Origin: Halichondria panicea
Taxonomy: Eukaryota > Porifera > Demospongiae > Suberitida > Halichondriidae
Length of the DNA stretch: 64,000 bases
Direction of reading: 5' to 3'
NCBI RefSeq assembly: GCF_963675165.1
Contig: NC_087380.1
Location: 7,698,517 to 7,762,516, forward strand
Part shown: positions 23,531 to 37,800 of the stretch, piece by piece
Layout: the number at the start of each line of letters is the position of its first letter
How positions within the stretch are numbered: position 1 is the first letter of the stretch
Made by a program: the position numbers and the translations under genes
The notes under the pieces: model-generated
Told to the model about the DNA's origin: nothing
The model's database searches: none
What the model saw: the letters and a program-made list of their open reading frames with translations, nothing else

Positions 23531-23960
23531 AACAGGGGCATAAAATAACAACTTTCTCGAGTTCAGTTAAAGTATTGAGGATATAGATCTACATCTTCCT
23601 GCTCTGGTATAGCTAGCCTAACAATGATTAGCCAATAGCACCTGCAAGTCATGGTGTTATTAAACTCTGCACTTAGTCAGCAAGAGAGCTAATTATGAGT
23701 AAGTACTGTGCAAGATCTAGTCAGCAAGAGAGCTAATTATGAGTAAGTACTGTGCAAGATCTAGTCAGCAAGGGACATCTAGATTTACTTAGCCCATGAG
23801 GCTGAGGCTACAAGCATATAGATACCATCTATACACTGCAAGTTATAAGTGGGGGCCCCATATTGCTGGAGGGGCCTCAAAGCGCTAGTGAAATAGGGCC
23901 GTGGGGGGGCCCCAAATCGCTAGTGATTTAGGGCCCGGGGGCCCTGAAATGGGGGGGAGC
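23531..23960. repeat. Interspersed repeat R1, copy 1
   Basis: It starts aacaggggcataaaataa and matches, inverted and diverged, the segment 36885-37195. Shared blocks include ggggcctcaaagcgctag and the sequence around gataccatctatac. It contains two tandem copies of a 44-bp unit (23674-23761) starting tagtcagcaagagagctaat. No coding potential is seen. Confidence 0.75.
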
Positions 23961-25289
23961 CCCATATCGCTTCTACACCAGCATATGCCAGTACAGTGGC
24001 TGTGCTATAGTATAGGATAAGAATAGGATAAGTCTCCGTTATCAGTAGAACTGACATTGCTGAAGACCTCAAGGGAAGATTGCAAGTGACTCTAGCCTGA
24101 CAATATCCTCTAGCCATTATAAACTATGACTACTGGCATGTATGTTTAATTATTTTGTTTTGTATATCAATGTTTTTGTTGTCACTACTACCACTCTACC
24201 CACCCGTAATTATACTTGATGTGAATGCTTTGCATGTTGAGTCAATGTCTGCCGACACAATTGTGCATGCCAGAGGAATGTTATATAGTGAAAGGGAGGG
24301 CTAGTAGAAAGGGGCAAAGCCCCGTACGAGGGGGGTGGGTATGTCCCGCCTCGCCGGAGGCGAAATGTTTTGCTTTTTACAATTTGCTCACACTTTTACC
24401 TTTGAACTGTCATATTAATAAGTGAATACTGAATATGAAAAAGTTAATACAAAAAACTCTTCTAATCAACAAAAGGATATAAGTAACAAGGTTGGTGACA
24501 AAATTGTTGTAACCTCAGACTAGCAATACATAGGTAGTTTTTTCAAAAGAGAGGGGCTTCAGCTCCTCAAAACCACCCCCTGGATCCGCCCCTGAGTATA
24601 GCACAGTACGTCTTCATAATTGTATGACTATCCAATTTCTAACCCCATGCAGTTGCTCACTTGAGCCTCCCTACATTTCAAGGCTCTTAGTATACCCCGT
24701 AAATCTTTGTAAGTACATAATACTAGGTTTTCACACAACACCTTCATTACCTTCCCACATGCATTACACCATCCCGGCTCCCGTATTGTCTCTCAGGTGA
24801 ACTAAAGCCGATGGTGGTGAACAAGATAGCCAGCTGCTCAGACGAGGGTACAAGAAATAAGTTCTCCGAGCCACTATATAGATACTAGGTGCAGTTGGCA
24901 AGCAATGAATGATTATGGAATGGACTTGTTTTGCCATGGCAACCTGCACGTATACTTGCAATTTGTATTGTGTGATGTTGACTCTTGTAGGCCTATGCTT
25001 TGATAATACCTACGTACATGTATACATGATTGTTGCTCTCTTATGAAAATGAAGTATAAAATTAATAATATTATTATTAGCAAAGCAATGAAAAAAATCG
25101 TTTGCTACTGCCTAATGAAAGACAGTACGTAGGACTACTGCCTAATGAAAGACAGTATATAGGTGCTACTATACCACGGTGTAGTAGGGCTGCTACCTAA
25201 TGAAAGGTAGTAGGTGCTAGCAGCTACTGACTAATGTAATGTGTTGCATGTGATTATGACCGCGTGCTAGTCCGTGCTCTGAGTATGGG
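23961..25289. other. Gene-free stretch with no recognised exon
   Basis: AT-rich sequence with scattered repeat fragments, for example three variants of ctgcctaatgaaagacagta near 25135-25210. I see no credible exon or RNA gene. Confidence 0.6.
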
Positions 25290-25860
25290 ATTGGGATTGG
25301 CTTTGTTCACTCGATGTCAGGAACGGAAGTAACCACAACACACCCCTCGAATTCTTCACATAATAATTATAAGCTTCAGAGGGCACAACATTCATGAAGG
25401 AGTAGTAGATGATGCTGAAAACCTCCTATTATATAGAGCTGTACTGTACAGCTCTAGGATGCTTTCAGCTCTACTATACTTTACTAAGTAGACTACTAAT
25501 ATGGTATACCAGGACTCTAGTGAAAACAGATCACCCATTGTTTAATACCAAAATAAGGAATAAACAGTCAATTGAAATTATTATTGCAAATGTTCAATAG
25601 CATCCCATTATTGTTTCGAGCATTCAAAAGCAGCATTGCGGTGCCATGTCAGTAGTTTGGTCAGCAGTACTTCACTTCAACATATATAGTCGAACACGTC
25701 TCCAAGATACACGCGTACACGCAAAGTGGGCTGTCCAGCACACATTCATATATAATAATAATTAGCTATGAGACATGCATGATAAGGCACTAAGACATGC
25801 AGGTATATAAAATTATTATGTCATCACATTTCAAACATATACTTGATACATGCATTCTTT

Positions 25861-26085
25861 GCAGTGGTGTGGCCAGGATTTTGGGAAGCATCACTTTTCC
25901 TTAGCAGTAAGCATGCGCATCAAATGGCCCTGCCCACATTTCAATTGCATGACATCATTCTAGTAACTATGTGCAGAACAGATTGACAAATCACTGTGAT
26001 TCAAGCTAAGTTGGAGTTGATGGAGCACAAAAGGGGGGGCTCTAGCCTCGTCAGCCCCCCTCTGCCTACACCACTGCAAAGATAC
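25861..26085. mobile_element. Small inverted-repeat element nested in the left arm
   Basis: Bounded by tttgcagtggtgt and its complement acaccactgcaaa, this roughly 220-bp segment is present in the left arm and absent from the right arm of the surrounding palindrome, so it inserted later. Confidence 0.65.
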
Positions 26086-26224
26086 ATTTTGTATAGGCTA
26101 AGGAAAAATTACTGGAATAAAACGCTCCATCTAGTCTCATCCACAAAGCACATTTGTTTCACTATACACGTTTCAATTAAAAATATGAACGTACTTCTAA
26201 ATGGGATGTTTGAATATGACAAAT

Positions 26225-26395
26225 AGGTAGCCTCTACACAGGCTCTCCTTTTTCTGTTCTTTATCACAATCGTTCAATAAGATGAAATACTGTCTTAATC
26301 GTTCAATGAGATAAAATATACGGTATTAATTGGAGGAATAAAGAAAGAAATAGACGTAGAGTTAGGAAAAAGGAGAGCCTGTATCGGGAAGTCGC
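26225..26395. repeat. Short foldback element in the palindrome loop
   Basis: The ends caggctctcctttttc and gaaaaaggagagcctg are inverted copies. A related copy lies at about 47695-47780 (tttatctcattgaacgtt; aaaaaggagaggct). Non-coding. Confidence 0.6.
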
Positions 26396-28554
26396 GTGAG
26401 GGTAGAAGGGTGGTAGAAGGGTGAAAATGAACGTAAAAGAAGATTGTGGTTTGTGTCAAACATGCAAAGATGCTGTCATACTGTTGGGGGCAGTATATAC
26501 GCAAGAAACAATGCTGTCAACATTATAATTAGTATAATTATAGAAACTGTGTTTAAACAGTTAATGTGCAACTTAATCATTGATATATATACTCACCAGC
26601 ACAATGCAGGCATCTTGTAACCAATTAAGACAATTTTCTCAGAGTATATTCGTTGGCATTTACATGCAGGTACATTCATACATTAAAGCGTGTATATATA
26701 GTGAAACAAAGAATTTACTGCTTTGTGGCTGAGATGAGATGCATGCATGGACTCAGGAATGTTTTTTTCCAGTAATTTCTCCTTAGCCTATACAAGGAAA
26801 TATATTATGGTACCAATAATTATGTTTGAAAAGTGACGACATATATACCTGTCTTAGTGCCTTTATCCGTGATAATCTCTCGAACAGTATAATTATACGT
26901 CGTATATAATTATGTTACTACATTTTGTTGTCTCCACTTTCTTTCCCGTTAGTATAGAGCTGCAAACTTTATTGCCTTTGTTTTTTAGATCCGAGTGCTG
27001 GGTTCAATGGAAACACTAAATGATGGAAAGTATCAACTCATATACATGAATGTGTGCTGGACAGCCCACTTTGTGTACGTGTGTACCTTGGAGATGAGAT
27101 ATGTTGAAGTTTGTCCCTCAAAGTACTGCTCGGATCAAACTGCTGCTTTTAAATGCTCAAAACAATAAATCAGTGCATGGGATGCCATCGAATGAAGGAT
27201 TCCAAAACACCGTTAACGATACATGTTCTTAATAATTTTAACTTACTGTCATTACTTACTTTGGTAACAATGCATGGGAGTCTGTTGATTGTCCATGCAC
27301 CTGCACCTGCACCTTGCTCACGTACTGAAGTCCTGGTACCAATATACTCATATAGTAGCTGTGCAGCTCTATAGGAGGCATTCAACATCATCCACTGCTC
27401 CTCCATAATTATATATGTTGACCTATTGTTGTGCCCAGTGCCCCAGTTTGCCTTCCCTGCAACTGCTGAAGAATTCGAGGGGTGTGTTGTGGTTAAATTT
27501 AACTTCCGTTAATTCTTGATCGAGTGAACAAAGCCAATCTGCATAACCTCCTCGAAAGAGATGCCACCGCTACACCGCTATACTGTACTCAGTATACTGT
27601 AGTCTCGCAAGCCTCTTTCAGGGTCTGGGTCCTCAAGACTATGGCTACTGGTGGTGGACACGGTGTCGACAGTGGAGAGGCATCGCCACTAGATGGTGAG
27701 TGGGGCAAGCTAATACTGCAGTGAATTTAAATGCATGGCAAGAGGTTGGTTATTTTGGAGGTTGAAAAATTTTATTGAATGTCGCATATAGAGAGTAGCA
27801 TGTAGCTCTGGTCAGTGCTTAAAAACGTGTATTTTCTATTGGGCCGGCTATAGAGTGTGGCTAAATTTGCCCCCATTTAGGACACGACATTAAAAATAAT
27901 TGTCAACGCAACTGTCGCTACTTTTAGAGGTCAACAATTATTTATTTGGAGGTGAAGGCTTGATTAGAGGTCTTCGGGTAAACATACTGTCGGAGGAGGT
28001 CTGGCAGGCGCTGTGCACAGCTAAAGCAATATTAGCCTCTAATTGCACATGTACTAGCAATAACAACACAACGTGGGCGGGTAATTAGGCAAAGGCTAAT
28101 TACTAGAGCTGCACCGCGCCTGTCGTACCTCCTCTGGGCTGAGAGGAATGCCATGGTCAATTAAAACATGACGTGGCCTTATGTTTTACGGCATGTAAAA
28201 CTGACTCGCTCTCCTGGGTTTACACACCACCAATACGACCAATAGCTTGATCCTTTTATAATTGCAACAAAATCGGTAGAGCCTCAGACGAACTAGCTTG
28301 AGAGAATTAAGAGATATGGGTCATTCCATATAAATTCAACGAAATTTAAAACGTGACGTCTTCAGAATTGCACGAAACTTGGTGTATGTATGAGGAATGG
28401 TATGATAACATCTTAGAAAAAATGTTGGGTTTTGTAAAAAATATGGCTTCTGAGATTGAGTTGATAAAAAAATGAAGAAATTCTCAACTTTTAGGAAGTG
28501 GCTGCTGTTAGTTAAACTGTAAAACTGTGAGTGTCTAACCATTAACATTGAAGA

Positions 28555-28850
28555 CTAGAATTGTATATCATCTTGTTGCCTAAGAAATTCCGCATCTTTT
28601 GGACTCTTTTGAAGCTATGTTTTAGTTCATATCACGAGATATGTTGTAGGATGTAGTGTTACTTGGGCAATAATTTTATTTGTTGTTTGAGAAAAATTAA
28701 TATAAACAGTCCTTAAAAAATGTTTTTGAGAAGTCTGAGTTCAAAGAACACTAATTAGATGCAATAACCCAAACTGTATCGAGTGAAGCCATACAACATG
28801 CCAAATGATGCGGAATTTCTTAGGCAACAAGATGATAGAAGATTAAGATG
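28555..28850. mobile_element. MITE-like foldback element with terminal inverted repeats of about 37 bp
   Basis: The ends atcatcttgttgcctaagaa (from about 28568) and its complement ending around 28840 are near-perfect inverted repeats, including the block attccgcatc. The interior is AT-rich and non-coding. Confidence 0.75.
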
Positions 28851-29726
28851 ATAAGATATGATATTAAGATCTTAGAAAGGGTGCTGGCCCCACACGCTGT
28901 TGCTAGGGAAAATTAACTAGGAAACTACTGCCAGTAGAGACATGGGTCCTTCGCTATACTTAAAAGCACTATCCTACTAGTGCCTACCTCAAGAATCAAG
29001 AAGAAATATCACCCAGAAGAGGTACAGCAAGCCATTTTTAGTGAATAGCTAAAAATGGTTCCGCCTAGAAAACCAGTAGTGCTAGGGACTTGATTTTTAT
29101 ATCATTTTATGCTGTTTGAAATGCTTTTCAATATTACAGAACGTTTTTTCCTGTGTTGTTCAATTTATAGACTTTTTTTGCTGTGACACACCCAGTTTAG
29201 AAAAATCTAGACCATAATATTATATGGATCAAAATTTTGTTAACATGACATCATGGTTAACTATGCTAAATATAGGCCCTATCCTGCACGTGGAACTCTA
29301 GATTGAACGTTTTAGCACTTACCCTCTACCGTATTGGCTAAATAGCTCGCTTAAATGAAAGCCACGCCTCCAAATGATATTGTGCGTTCGTACGTGAGGA
29401 TAGGCGCTAGTACAGTAGTACAATGTACATGCGAGCGCAGCCACAACTAATGAGATAATTAATGCACACGCAGTGATTCTAAACATTGCGCGTGTGCAAT
29501 TATTACAGCCATTTTATACTATCTGCATTCTTGTGGTAAATTTGTTACTATGGTAAACTAAAGCTTCCTTCTCGAGTTATGATTGACTCACAGTGAAGGC
29601 TTCTTCATCAGTATAGTAACTTATGAGTTAGCCTTGAACTACAGCGCTATAGCTATTGCTAAGCCAGAAAAGAGCTACAAGCTGCATACACGTATTCACT
29701 GCCAGCATACAGCCTTGTGAACTAAC

Positions 29727-29845
29727 CTCATTGGAAATCCACCACTTTTTTCATTATTCATTGACAGAAAATACGCAATAACCTCATTGGAAATCCACCC
29801 CTTTTTTCATTATTCATTGACAGGAAACACGCAATAACCTATATC
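29727..29845. repeat. About 60-bp direct tandem repeat, two copies
   Basis: The unit ataacctcattggaaatcca through cattattcattgacag occurs twice in tandem with few differences. Confidence 0.85.
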
Positions 29846-29954
29846 CTCTGGCTTCTATCCTTGAAGATCATCAAGCCATCACGTATAAAAAAACTGTGTG
29901 ATTCAGTGTCAGCATAACATTATAATTATTATACTAATTACTTCTTAAGTTCTA

Positions 29955-30148
29955 TACCGTATAGCGGATAATTTTCGTGGGGGTAAAATTGGAAAACGGT
30001 GATTTTCGTGAGTATAAATCTCGTTGCCTGCACTGCATTCATACGTTACAATAAGCCACACCTACATTAAAATATCGTGGAGGTCGGTGACCACGAAAAT
30101 AACAAATTTTTTATCCCTCAAAAATTACCCGCTATATAATTATGGTAA
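29955..30148. mobile_element. Small foldback element (accgtatagcgg type)
   Basis: The left end taccgtatagcggataattt pairs with the right end aaattacccgctatataatt in inverted orientation, with gattttcgtg/cacgaaaat blocks inside. Non-coding, MITE-like. Confidence 0.65.
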
Positions 30149-30949
30149 AATTAATCACTCTAATAACTCTTTGAGCGAAAGCAAAACATAACAAGAGGAA
30201 TTTATCACAGCGCAGCTTGCAACACTCGTTATAGAGGTTATGCACTGGGCGTGGTTTCAAGCAAAAATGTTAATAACCGTTCCGTCGTGAGTGGCAACAA
30301 CATTTTTTTACACAGAAGTGATTATGTATACTCGGGGCTTGTATCCATAGTAATCACTTTGTTGAAGAGCATCCAGCAACAGCATAATAATTATTCTTAT
30401 GCTCTCCAACAAAGTGATCAAGTTTACAGAACCAAGCCTGCTATACTGTTACTGCTGAGTCCACTCTAAGGGCTATTATATAACTATGTACACCTTTTCA
30501 TTGGACCAGGAGTATTATATATCAAGAGCACGCACATTCCATTCTATTCTACATCTAGGACTGAATCCGTCACTAACACTACTTGTAGTTGTATAAACTG
30601 TTAGTTAGCCAAAATTAAATGTGGGCTGGAGGTACAAACCACAGCAGACCACGTGTGTGTATGCATGCTGATATCATTTTTAACTAATTAACCACTACAC
30701 CTACGCACCCACTTAAGATGCGGTCTGATAGTGATGTGGTACGACATACTCCTATACCGTAACCTGGGGTACACTACAACTGCTACAGTTGGATACTTTC
30801 TTAATGTACTCCTGATGGATGCATGCTAACAGAAAGTGTTATTTTATTAACATGCAGCACCTCTAGTATAAGCAACTCTAGTCTAATAATAGATCTGTAG
30901 CTGCACATGCAGCAACTTAACACGTTGATCAGTTTACTATCCACTTGTG

Positions 30950-31590
30950 TGTACCGTAGTTAACTGTCGAACTGCCCATATCAAATAACCGCCCATCCCC
31001 TACTTTTGCCTGAAAGTCCTGTAGAGGTCTAATTGCAATCGTACAAGCGCCCACTATTGCGCATGCATATAATTGGGTCAAATGTCAACACGATGCAAGA
31101 TTTTCACTGTGTGGAGCTATTAAATAGCTTGTAGCTCATAAACGTGCATAAAACAAGACTTTAAAAGTTACTAGGACTAGCTATATAGATATAGTTATAG
31201 AACAGACATTAAGTGTTCAAGATGAGACTGTTTCCTCTGAACACCAGAACACATGCATGGTCTACTTCCAGCTCAGGCCCCTTTCTCTCTTGTGGCAGAG
31301 TGTCTTCTGTGATCTGTAACTGTACAGAAGATGAGCTGTGTAGTTTTCACAGAAAGTACCAGCACAACTCTTAATTGGATGGGCGCTTGCACGGTTCAGT
31401 AGCCACATAATCAAATATTCGCCCACCCCTTGTTTAGCCTAAATGAGAGCTGTGCAGTATTGGATCTTTATACCAGTTATACTTTACACCAGGTATTTGC
31501 TTGCTATTGTGATCCAATCCTACACCATTATAGCCTAAATGAAGCCATCAAAACTGGTGGGCGGTTCGACGGTTAACTATACAGTATATA
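30950..31590. mobile_element. Inverted-repeat element upstream of the first Roc-COR gene
   Basis: The left end accgtagttaactgtcgaac and the right end gttcgacggttaactatac are inverted copies. The interior has further gcccaccccttgtttagcct-like blocks in both orientations. It sits about 200 bp before the first visible exon of Roc-COR gene 1 and may have separated or buried its first exon. Confidence 0.55.
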
Positions 31591-31800
31591 TATATATAGA
31601 TCTAGCTTTTAAATTTATTCACAGGACTGAAGTATTAATTGTTCTTTGGCCTACTCAACATAGGGGATGGGGGAAAGTACAGTGTAACAAATAAAACACA
31701 TTCCAAGAAATCGTGTATGAGGGCATGAATTTTGTTAGTGGAATCATTACAAGATATTGTTGCACAGCATGCACACACATACACACCCACACGCACACAG

Positions 31801-34800
31801 AGATATGTGATGGCCTGTCACCACTGCATAAACAACTCTATCCTGCTCGTACTAAATGGTTCAATATTGGATTGAACCTGAACATTGATGGTAACGACTT
31901 GAGTGCGATCCACGAAACACACAGCCAAAATCTTGACACCTGTCTCCGTGAAATGCTGATTAAACGTCTGCACTCTGGTTTCCCCCTCTCATGGAGGGAT
32001 GTGTGTGACTGTCTCCGATCTCCAACCGTGGACCGTAAGGATGTGGCGGAGAAGATTGAGGGGTGGAGAATAGGTATAATAATAATTTATAACATAATTA
32101 TTATTGATTAATTCAGCAAATAATCACTTTTTTTTTGCTCTTCAATAGGAATGATGAGCAAAAAGCAGTCTAAATTTCCGTCTCCTTTATCAGAAACTGG
32201 CCTAATAGGTAAATATTGATTTTCGTAACCTGAACAATCAGTCAATGCATTACATGCAGGCTCAGATTGCTCAAGCCTGGATGACCAAGTTAAACACCTG
32301 GAGGAGATCTTTAATTTGCTAACTAACGAAGGGTATCGACGAATTAAGAAATCTGGCATTAGTGTAGAAGATTTCTATGCTATTATAACGAGCATGAGTG
32401 TATCGTTAAAACACATTGCAGGAAATTATGTTGAAGAATGCTTTGAGAAAGCAAACACGCTCGCAAAGATGTGGGGCAAGTTAAATCAATTCTGGGATTT
32501 CTTAAACTATGAGCTCTTCCAACATGTGGTTCGAGTTATGTTCACTGAAGCAGGCGATCCTTTGCTGAGGAAGCTAGCCGAGTACGAAAGTGAAAGGAAA
32601 ACATTTCTAAATGAAACGAAACTTTGCGATTTTGTTGACCATTGGCCGTTTTTAATCGCAAAGCCAAAGAAACAATCGATAGTTAAGTTGAAACGAATAG
32701 TCGTTAAAGTATGCAAAGAATGGAAAGACTGTACTTTGTATGATGTGAAGACAACTAACAAACTTTTTTCAAAAGGATTTTCCTTACCTCAAGAATTTAT
32801 GCTTGTGGCAGGTGGTATCAAGAGCAGTGTCTCCATCATCTTATACGTCCCTCCTTCTCTGGCCTACTCAATAGAGGAACAGGTGAAGCAAGGAAAAGAA
32901 TTTAATTTCTTAGCAGACAACGGCTTTCTATCTATCACCATCGATGGTATCCAGGTCTACCCCCTGAGGCAGGCCTCTCTACAAGGTACTAGTTCTATAC
33001 CCTAAAATCTTATCACAAGCTTTAGCTAACTTAATTATCTCTCGGTGCACTCACCTTGAACTGCATTCAAGCGCGCTCTACACTTATAGCATAATTATGT
33101 GCTGGATTTAATCGCATTTGTAAAGCAGAATATCATTAATTTATCATTGCGGCTTTACTTTCACTATACACCTATACCATATAGCTGGTTATTTTCGATG
33201 CACCCTTTAATAGCTTTTGTAAGGGTAAACTGTTTTAGCATTAGTCACTAAATGTTTACAAGAGTGCATGAATAGGACCAACACCCACGCACTTCAATAG
33301 CAAAATTAATGCACATAATTTATGTTTTCTCACGGGAGCATTAGTAAAACCAGTAGGTTAGTACAACCAGTAGGTTGTACATAGGATTGACAGTACAGTA
33401 GTGTGTGTTTTCAATTATTGCATAAATTTTGACTCGTGTTTAGACTGCTCTATTTCTGCAAGGAAAGGCCACAGTAAGAAATGGACTGGATAGATAGCTT
33501 AGCTACTTTAGTAAACCTTTGTAAAATTATACCGTAAACTAGTTTGTTTACTAGTTTCTTTACGTATTAATTTTAACAAATATTTGTGTCCTGTGAAGCT
33601 GCATGTGGCTTATGCATGCTCTCTATTGCGTTGTCGAGAAGACTTGCTGGCTAGCTGTGGCCCTCTATGGTGTTGTCGAGAAGGCTTGCACACTAGTCTG
33701 AAGCCAGCAGAATGGAATTGGAAGCTCTCATTTGTACAGAAACCAAGTTCAAAACATCACGACCATCCAACCATCATAGAGGTATATGAGAGCCTCTTCT
33801 GGTTTCAGACTAGTGTGCAAGCCTTAGTGCCACAGCTATAGCTAGCTAGGCTATAAAGCTTCATGTACATAGTAGATAGCACGTGGGCGTGTATGGACCA
33901 CGCCTATGATTAATTACACATGCAATAAGATACCAGGCCGTATTTTAATCGGTCTGGATTCGAGGCTATGATCTGACGTTAGTAACTTTCTTGGAAAGCA
34001 TTTCCTCCTTGTACAGACATGTTCAGAAGATTCTAGATACAGCCTCTAGTCAACTACAACCCAGACCATGGGCGTTTTTCTCAGAATTGCGTTCGCTTCC
34101 AAGAGGCAGATGACCTCTCAGGCTCCACTTTTCTTACCTACGCAATTCCGCCATCTTTAAATGACTGCCACAGCAACGCACATGGCAACTTATGAGATGG
34201 GTGTGGCTTTGACATCGATTAACACAAAGCCTTCTTTCTTCAGCTCAGCTCTCCATTCTCTCACTTCAGGTATGCTACTGCCTAGACGTATGCTATAGCC
34301 ATAGGCTTTTGCACTTGGAATTAACCCTTTCCCCGCTTTAGCCGACTATAGTCGGCATGGCTACTGATAAATTTCAAAAAATCGTTGTGCACGCTGTGTT
34401 GGAGCTATGCGCACGCTGCAGGTACCAGCACATGCGCATTGAGCTGCTCTTCCACGTGGTATTTTTAATATTTTGCTTGGAGGTACGGTTCGATCAGAAT
34501 TGTCGAAAGAAAAGTGACCGTTTTATAATTGCTACAAGATCTTCGTAGTACAACCTCAGGGAGGTTCTAGGGAAGCTAGAGAGTGAGAATATCGATGCCT
34601 ATGGCCTTGTAGAGTGAGAGGACAGTGACTGGGATCATAGCTAGGTAGGAAGCTTCCTTTCAGAGGTCAAGCTAAAAAGAAAGAGCCTGAGAATCCTGAG
34701 GAAGACGCACTTGAGGTGGACCATCTTCCTGAACCTGGTAAGTCACTATAGAGTAGCATTTGTAGTCTTGATAGCTTCACTATAGGTTTGTTTAGGCTAG

Positions 34801-37800
34801 TTAGTACAACAGTGAACATCATGAGCCACCATTAAACTTATAAACCTGTGTGTAGGTGAAGAAAATATTTCCCGGGAAAAGGGCGTCTGCCGATGAACCT
34901 CAAATACAAGTTTCTGCAGATCCTGATTGAGTCCTGAGTCAGCCATGTCACCGTGAGAACATTCTGAACACTTATATCATGTGTTCAGTCACTTCGTAAC
35001 ATCACACAATATTGTTTGTGTACATAATTATGAATTTTTGTTAACAATTGTTATTTGTGGGGTGGTGGTTGGTTGCTAGGCAACAATGATGATTCCATGA
35101 ATGCGACAGGTCCGGTTCTACCTATGGAACTTTGTTACAAGTGTTTTTAATATACGGTTCATGAGTTATAAATTTTTTAAACAAAATATGCGAATATTCA
35201 CTTTTAATTAAAGCAGGGAAAGGGTTAAGTACATCTACAGTATAGTGAACTGCCATTTTATCACATAGATAAATGATAATGTTTATTCCAGTTCTGTCTT
35301 CTCTTCTTGAACTTCTCTTGCTTCTTGATGTACCTCTTAGGTATTTCACTTTTATTATTGAGGAGTCCAACGACCACTTATATAAATTATTATCTTCAAC
35401 AAGCTAGATTACAGGACGATGACAAATTAATCAATGTCACATTTATCTTATCATTAATGTACCTACTGTAATGAAAAAAGAATTAAAACTAAAAAACATT
35501 TGCAATGTGAACATTGCTAGGATTGCCAGGAAAAGAAAAGCGCAAAAAAGCGAAGAAACAAGAAATTCGGCGAGTGCATAACTCCAATCCGTTACAACGT
35601 CATGAACTGATGACTAGACACAAAAATAGCGCTGACTCAGCACATTTAGAGCTTTAATTGATATTTTTGCAATTAATCTCAACTTCCTTCCAACCTCCTC
35701 TGGATTGAAGAGTTAGAGGGATAGGAAACGGAGTGGTGCACGTGATGATTTTACATTGAATCTGCAGTGGAGCCTCGAAAATTATCCGCGTTACGAGGCT
35801 ATTAAGCACATTTTTGCCGGGTAACTCCCAAAGCTGTGTTTCCTCGAGACATCATCTCTTTTAACATGCCTAGTCCATGAGCCACGTGTAGTACTTGCTA
35901 ATGACTGACCACACCCAGTAAAAAAATAAAGTTATATGTTCCCAAGGCTGTTTTAGAGCTATTAGAACATATAACGTGTAAGCGTGCTGGTTATGACTAC
36001 TACCTTGAAATACTAGAGCACTGAAGTAGTGCAAACCCTCGGCCGGCTGGTGACATGATTAAGAAACCATATATAAATGCAGTGCATGTAGTCTACATGT
36101 AGTGATGTATGACTGAGCTGTACGTCTATAGCATGCACAGCAACTCAGGAGCAATAAAACAGATGCTGAGTTTTAGTGGTATATATGCATGCACTGTGGA
36201 TCACAGCAAAGAAACGATCATAGCCTTTTAAACTAGTAGGAAATGATGCTAACAATACTCAGTGATACTAGAAAGTGAGTAGCATAGTCATACTCGAAGT
36301 AATAAACCAGAAACTAAGATTAGTCACAAAGTTCCAGTTGTTGCTGCACCTTCCTTGTTTCTTTGACTCTTGTCTTAATATAGCAGGTGTAGCAACGATA
36401 GTTTTAAACTACTAAGACAGACTAACAGGACACGTAAAAGAATACAGATATTATAAGCGCTCAAGAATGCCAAAATAAGATAAAAATGCTGACTCAGCGG
36501 GTTGGGTAGGTTGGAGTTCCTTCAATGGCTTCTGTGCATTTACTGTAGGAATTGGAGGTTACAAAGAAAATTAGAAGATTAATTAACAATCGTGACCAAC
36601 CTCCTCTGCACACACACACACAGTGACACAAACACACTACCGTATATCTCGCTTGCGCATGCGCATCGAGGCATAAATATGTAAAATATTGCTAAACCCA
36701 CTGCCAATCCTTAATTATGTAAAACCTACTGGTTTACTATTAAATGTAGGCTGAAGCCTAGCCTCTCGATCTACTTGGAAGCCGGCTAGCTGAAGCCGGC
36801 CGTGCCCAAGACTATACAAAACATAAAAAGATCCTGGAGCCACAGCAGATCTATATTGTCCATGAAAAATTACCCCACCGGCACGGCCCTATTTCTCTAG
36901 CGCTTTGAGGCCCCTCCAGCGATATATGAGGCCTCCAGTTCCCCCACGTACTTATAACTTTCAGTGTAGATATATAGTGGTATCTATATGCATGTAGCCT
37001 CAGCCTCATGCTCTAGATGTCCCTTGCTGACTATAGATCTTGCACAGTACTTAGTTACTCATAATTATGTCCAAGCTCTCTTGCTAACTAAGTGCAGAGT
37101 TTGATAACACCATTGCTTGCAGGTGCTATTGCTAGAAATTTTCTTCGGTTGAACTGAACTCGTGTTCATTTATTATTTTATGCCCCTGTTATGGGAATAA
37201 ATTACTGTTCCTTTAACTGACTCTGTTCCGAGTCTGTCTTGGATAATAAGAGATCAGAGAAACACAGAACATGCATGTATATAGAGTGATACATATACAT
37301 TACTGTCATAGGGCCTCGATCTTCACAACACAAGTATTGTCTACTATGACAAAAAGCACAGAACCTTGTTGTAAGTACATAGGGCTGAGATAGAATTAAT
37401 ACACTAGAAAAAAGAACTGGCATGTGTGTCCACAGGTGCTGACTATACCATCCTCAATTTCTTGCTCTTTGATTTGCAGTTTATTCTCAATTCTGCCAGG
37501 AAATTTAAAGTTCTTGATAACAATTACACAAAGTGCATGGGCTGCGGCTGCTTCTCTAAACTGCATGTATTCTCAGTAGCCAATGTCTTATGCTCAGTAT
37601 AATCATGAATGCATGCATGTGCTGTGTATACAATGGCTACATGCTACCACACTGTATAACGCAGGTATTTTGCACATGCATGCATATACTGTTATCCTCA
37701 ATGAAGTAACTTCACAGCTAATTATAACCTTGTCATTGTAGTATCATATATATAATCATGCAGATAGTTTATTGCTATCATGGAATGCTCACTTCACTTA

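Larger units (their letters stand above)
25290..27545. mobile_element. Large foldback element (about 2.25 kb palindrome)
   Basis: Left and right arms are long, diverged inverted repeats. Matching blocks include 25330-25370 with 27465-27500 (ccacaacacacccctcgaat), 25710-25755 with 27045-27095 (agtgggctgtccagcacaca), 25780-25850 with 26815-26885 (ggcactaagaca), and 26085-26180 with 26690-26800 (tataggctaagga). The arms enclose a loop of about 480 bp. The left arm is lengthened by a nested insertion. No transposase frame is present, so the element is non-autonomous. Confidence 0.75.
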
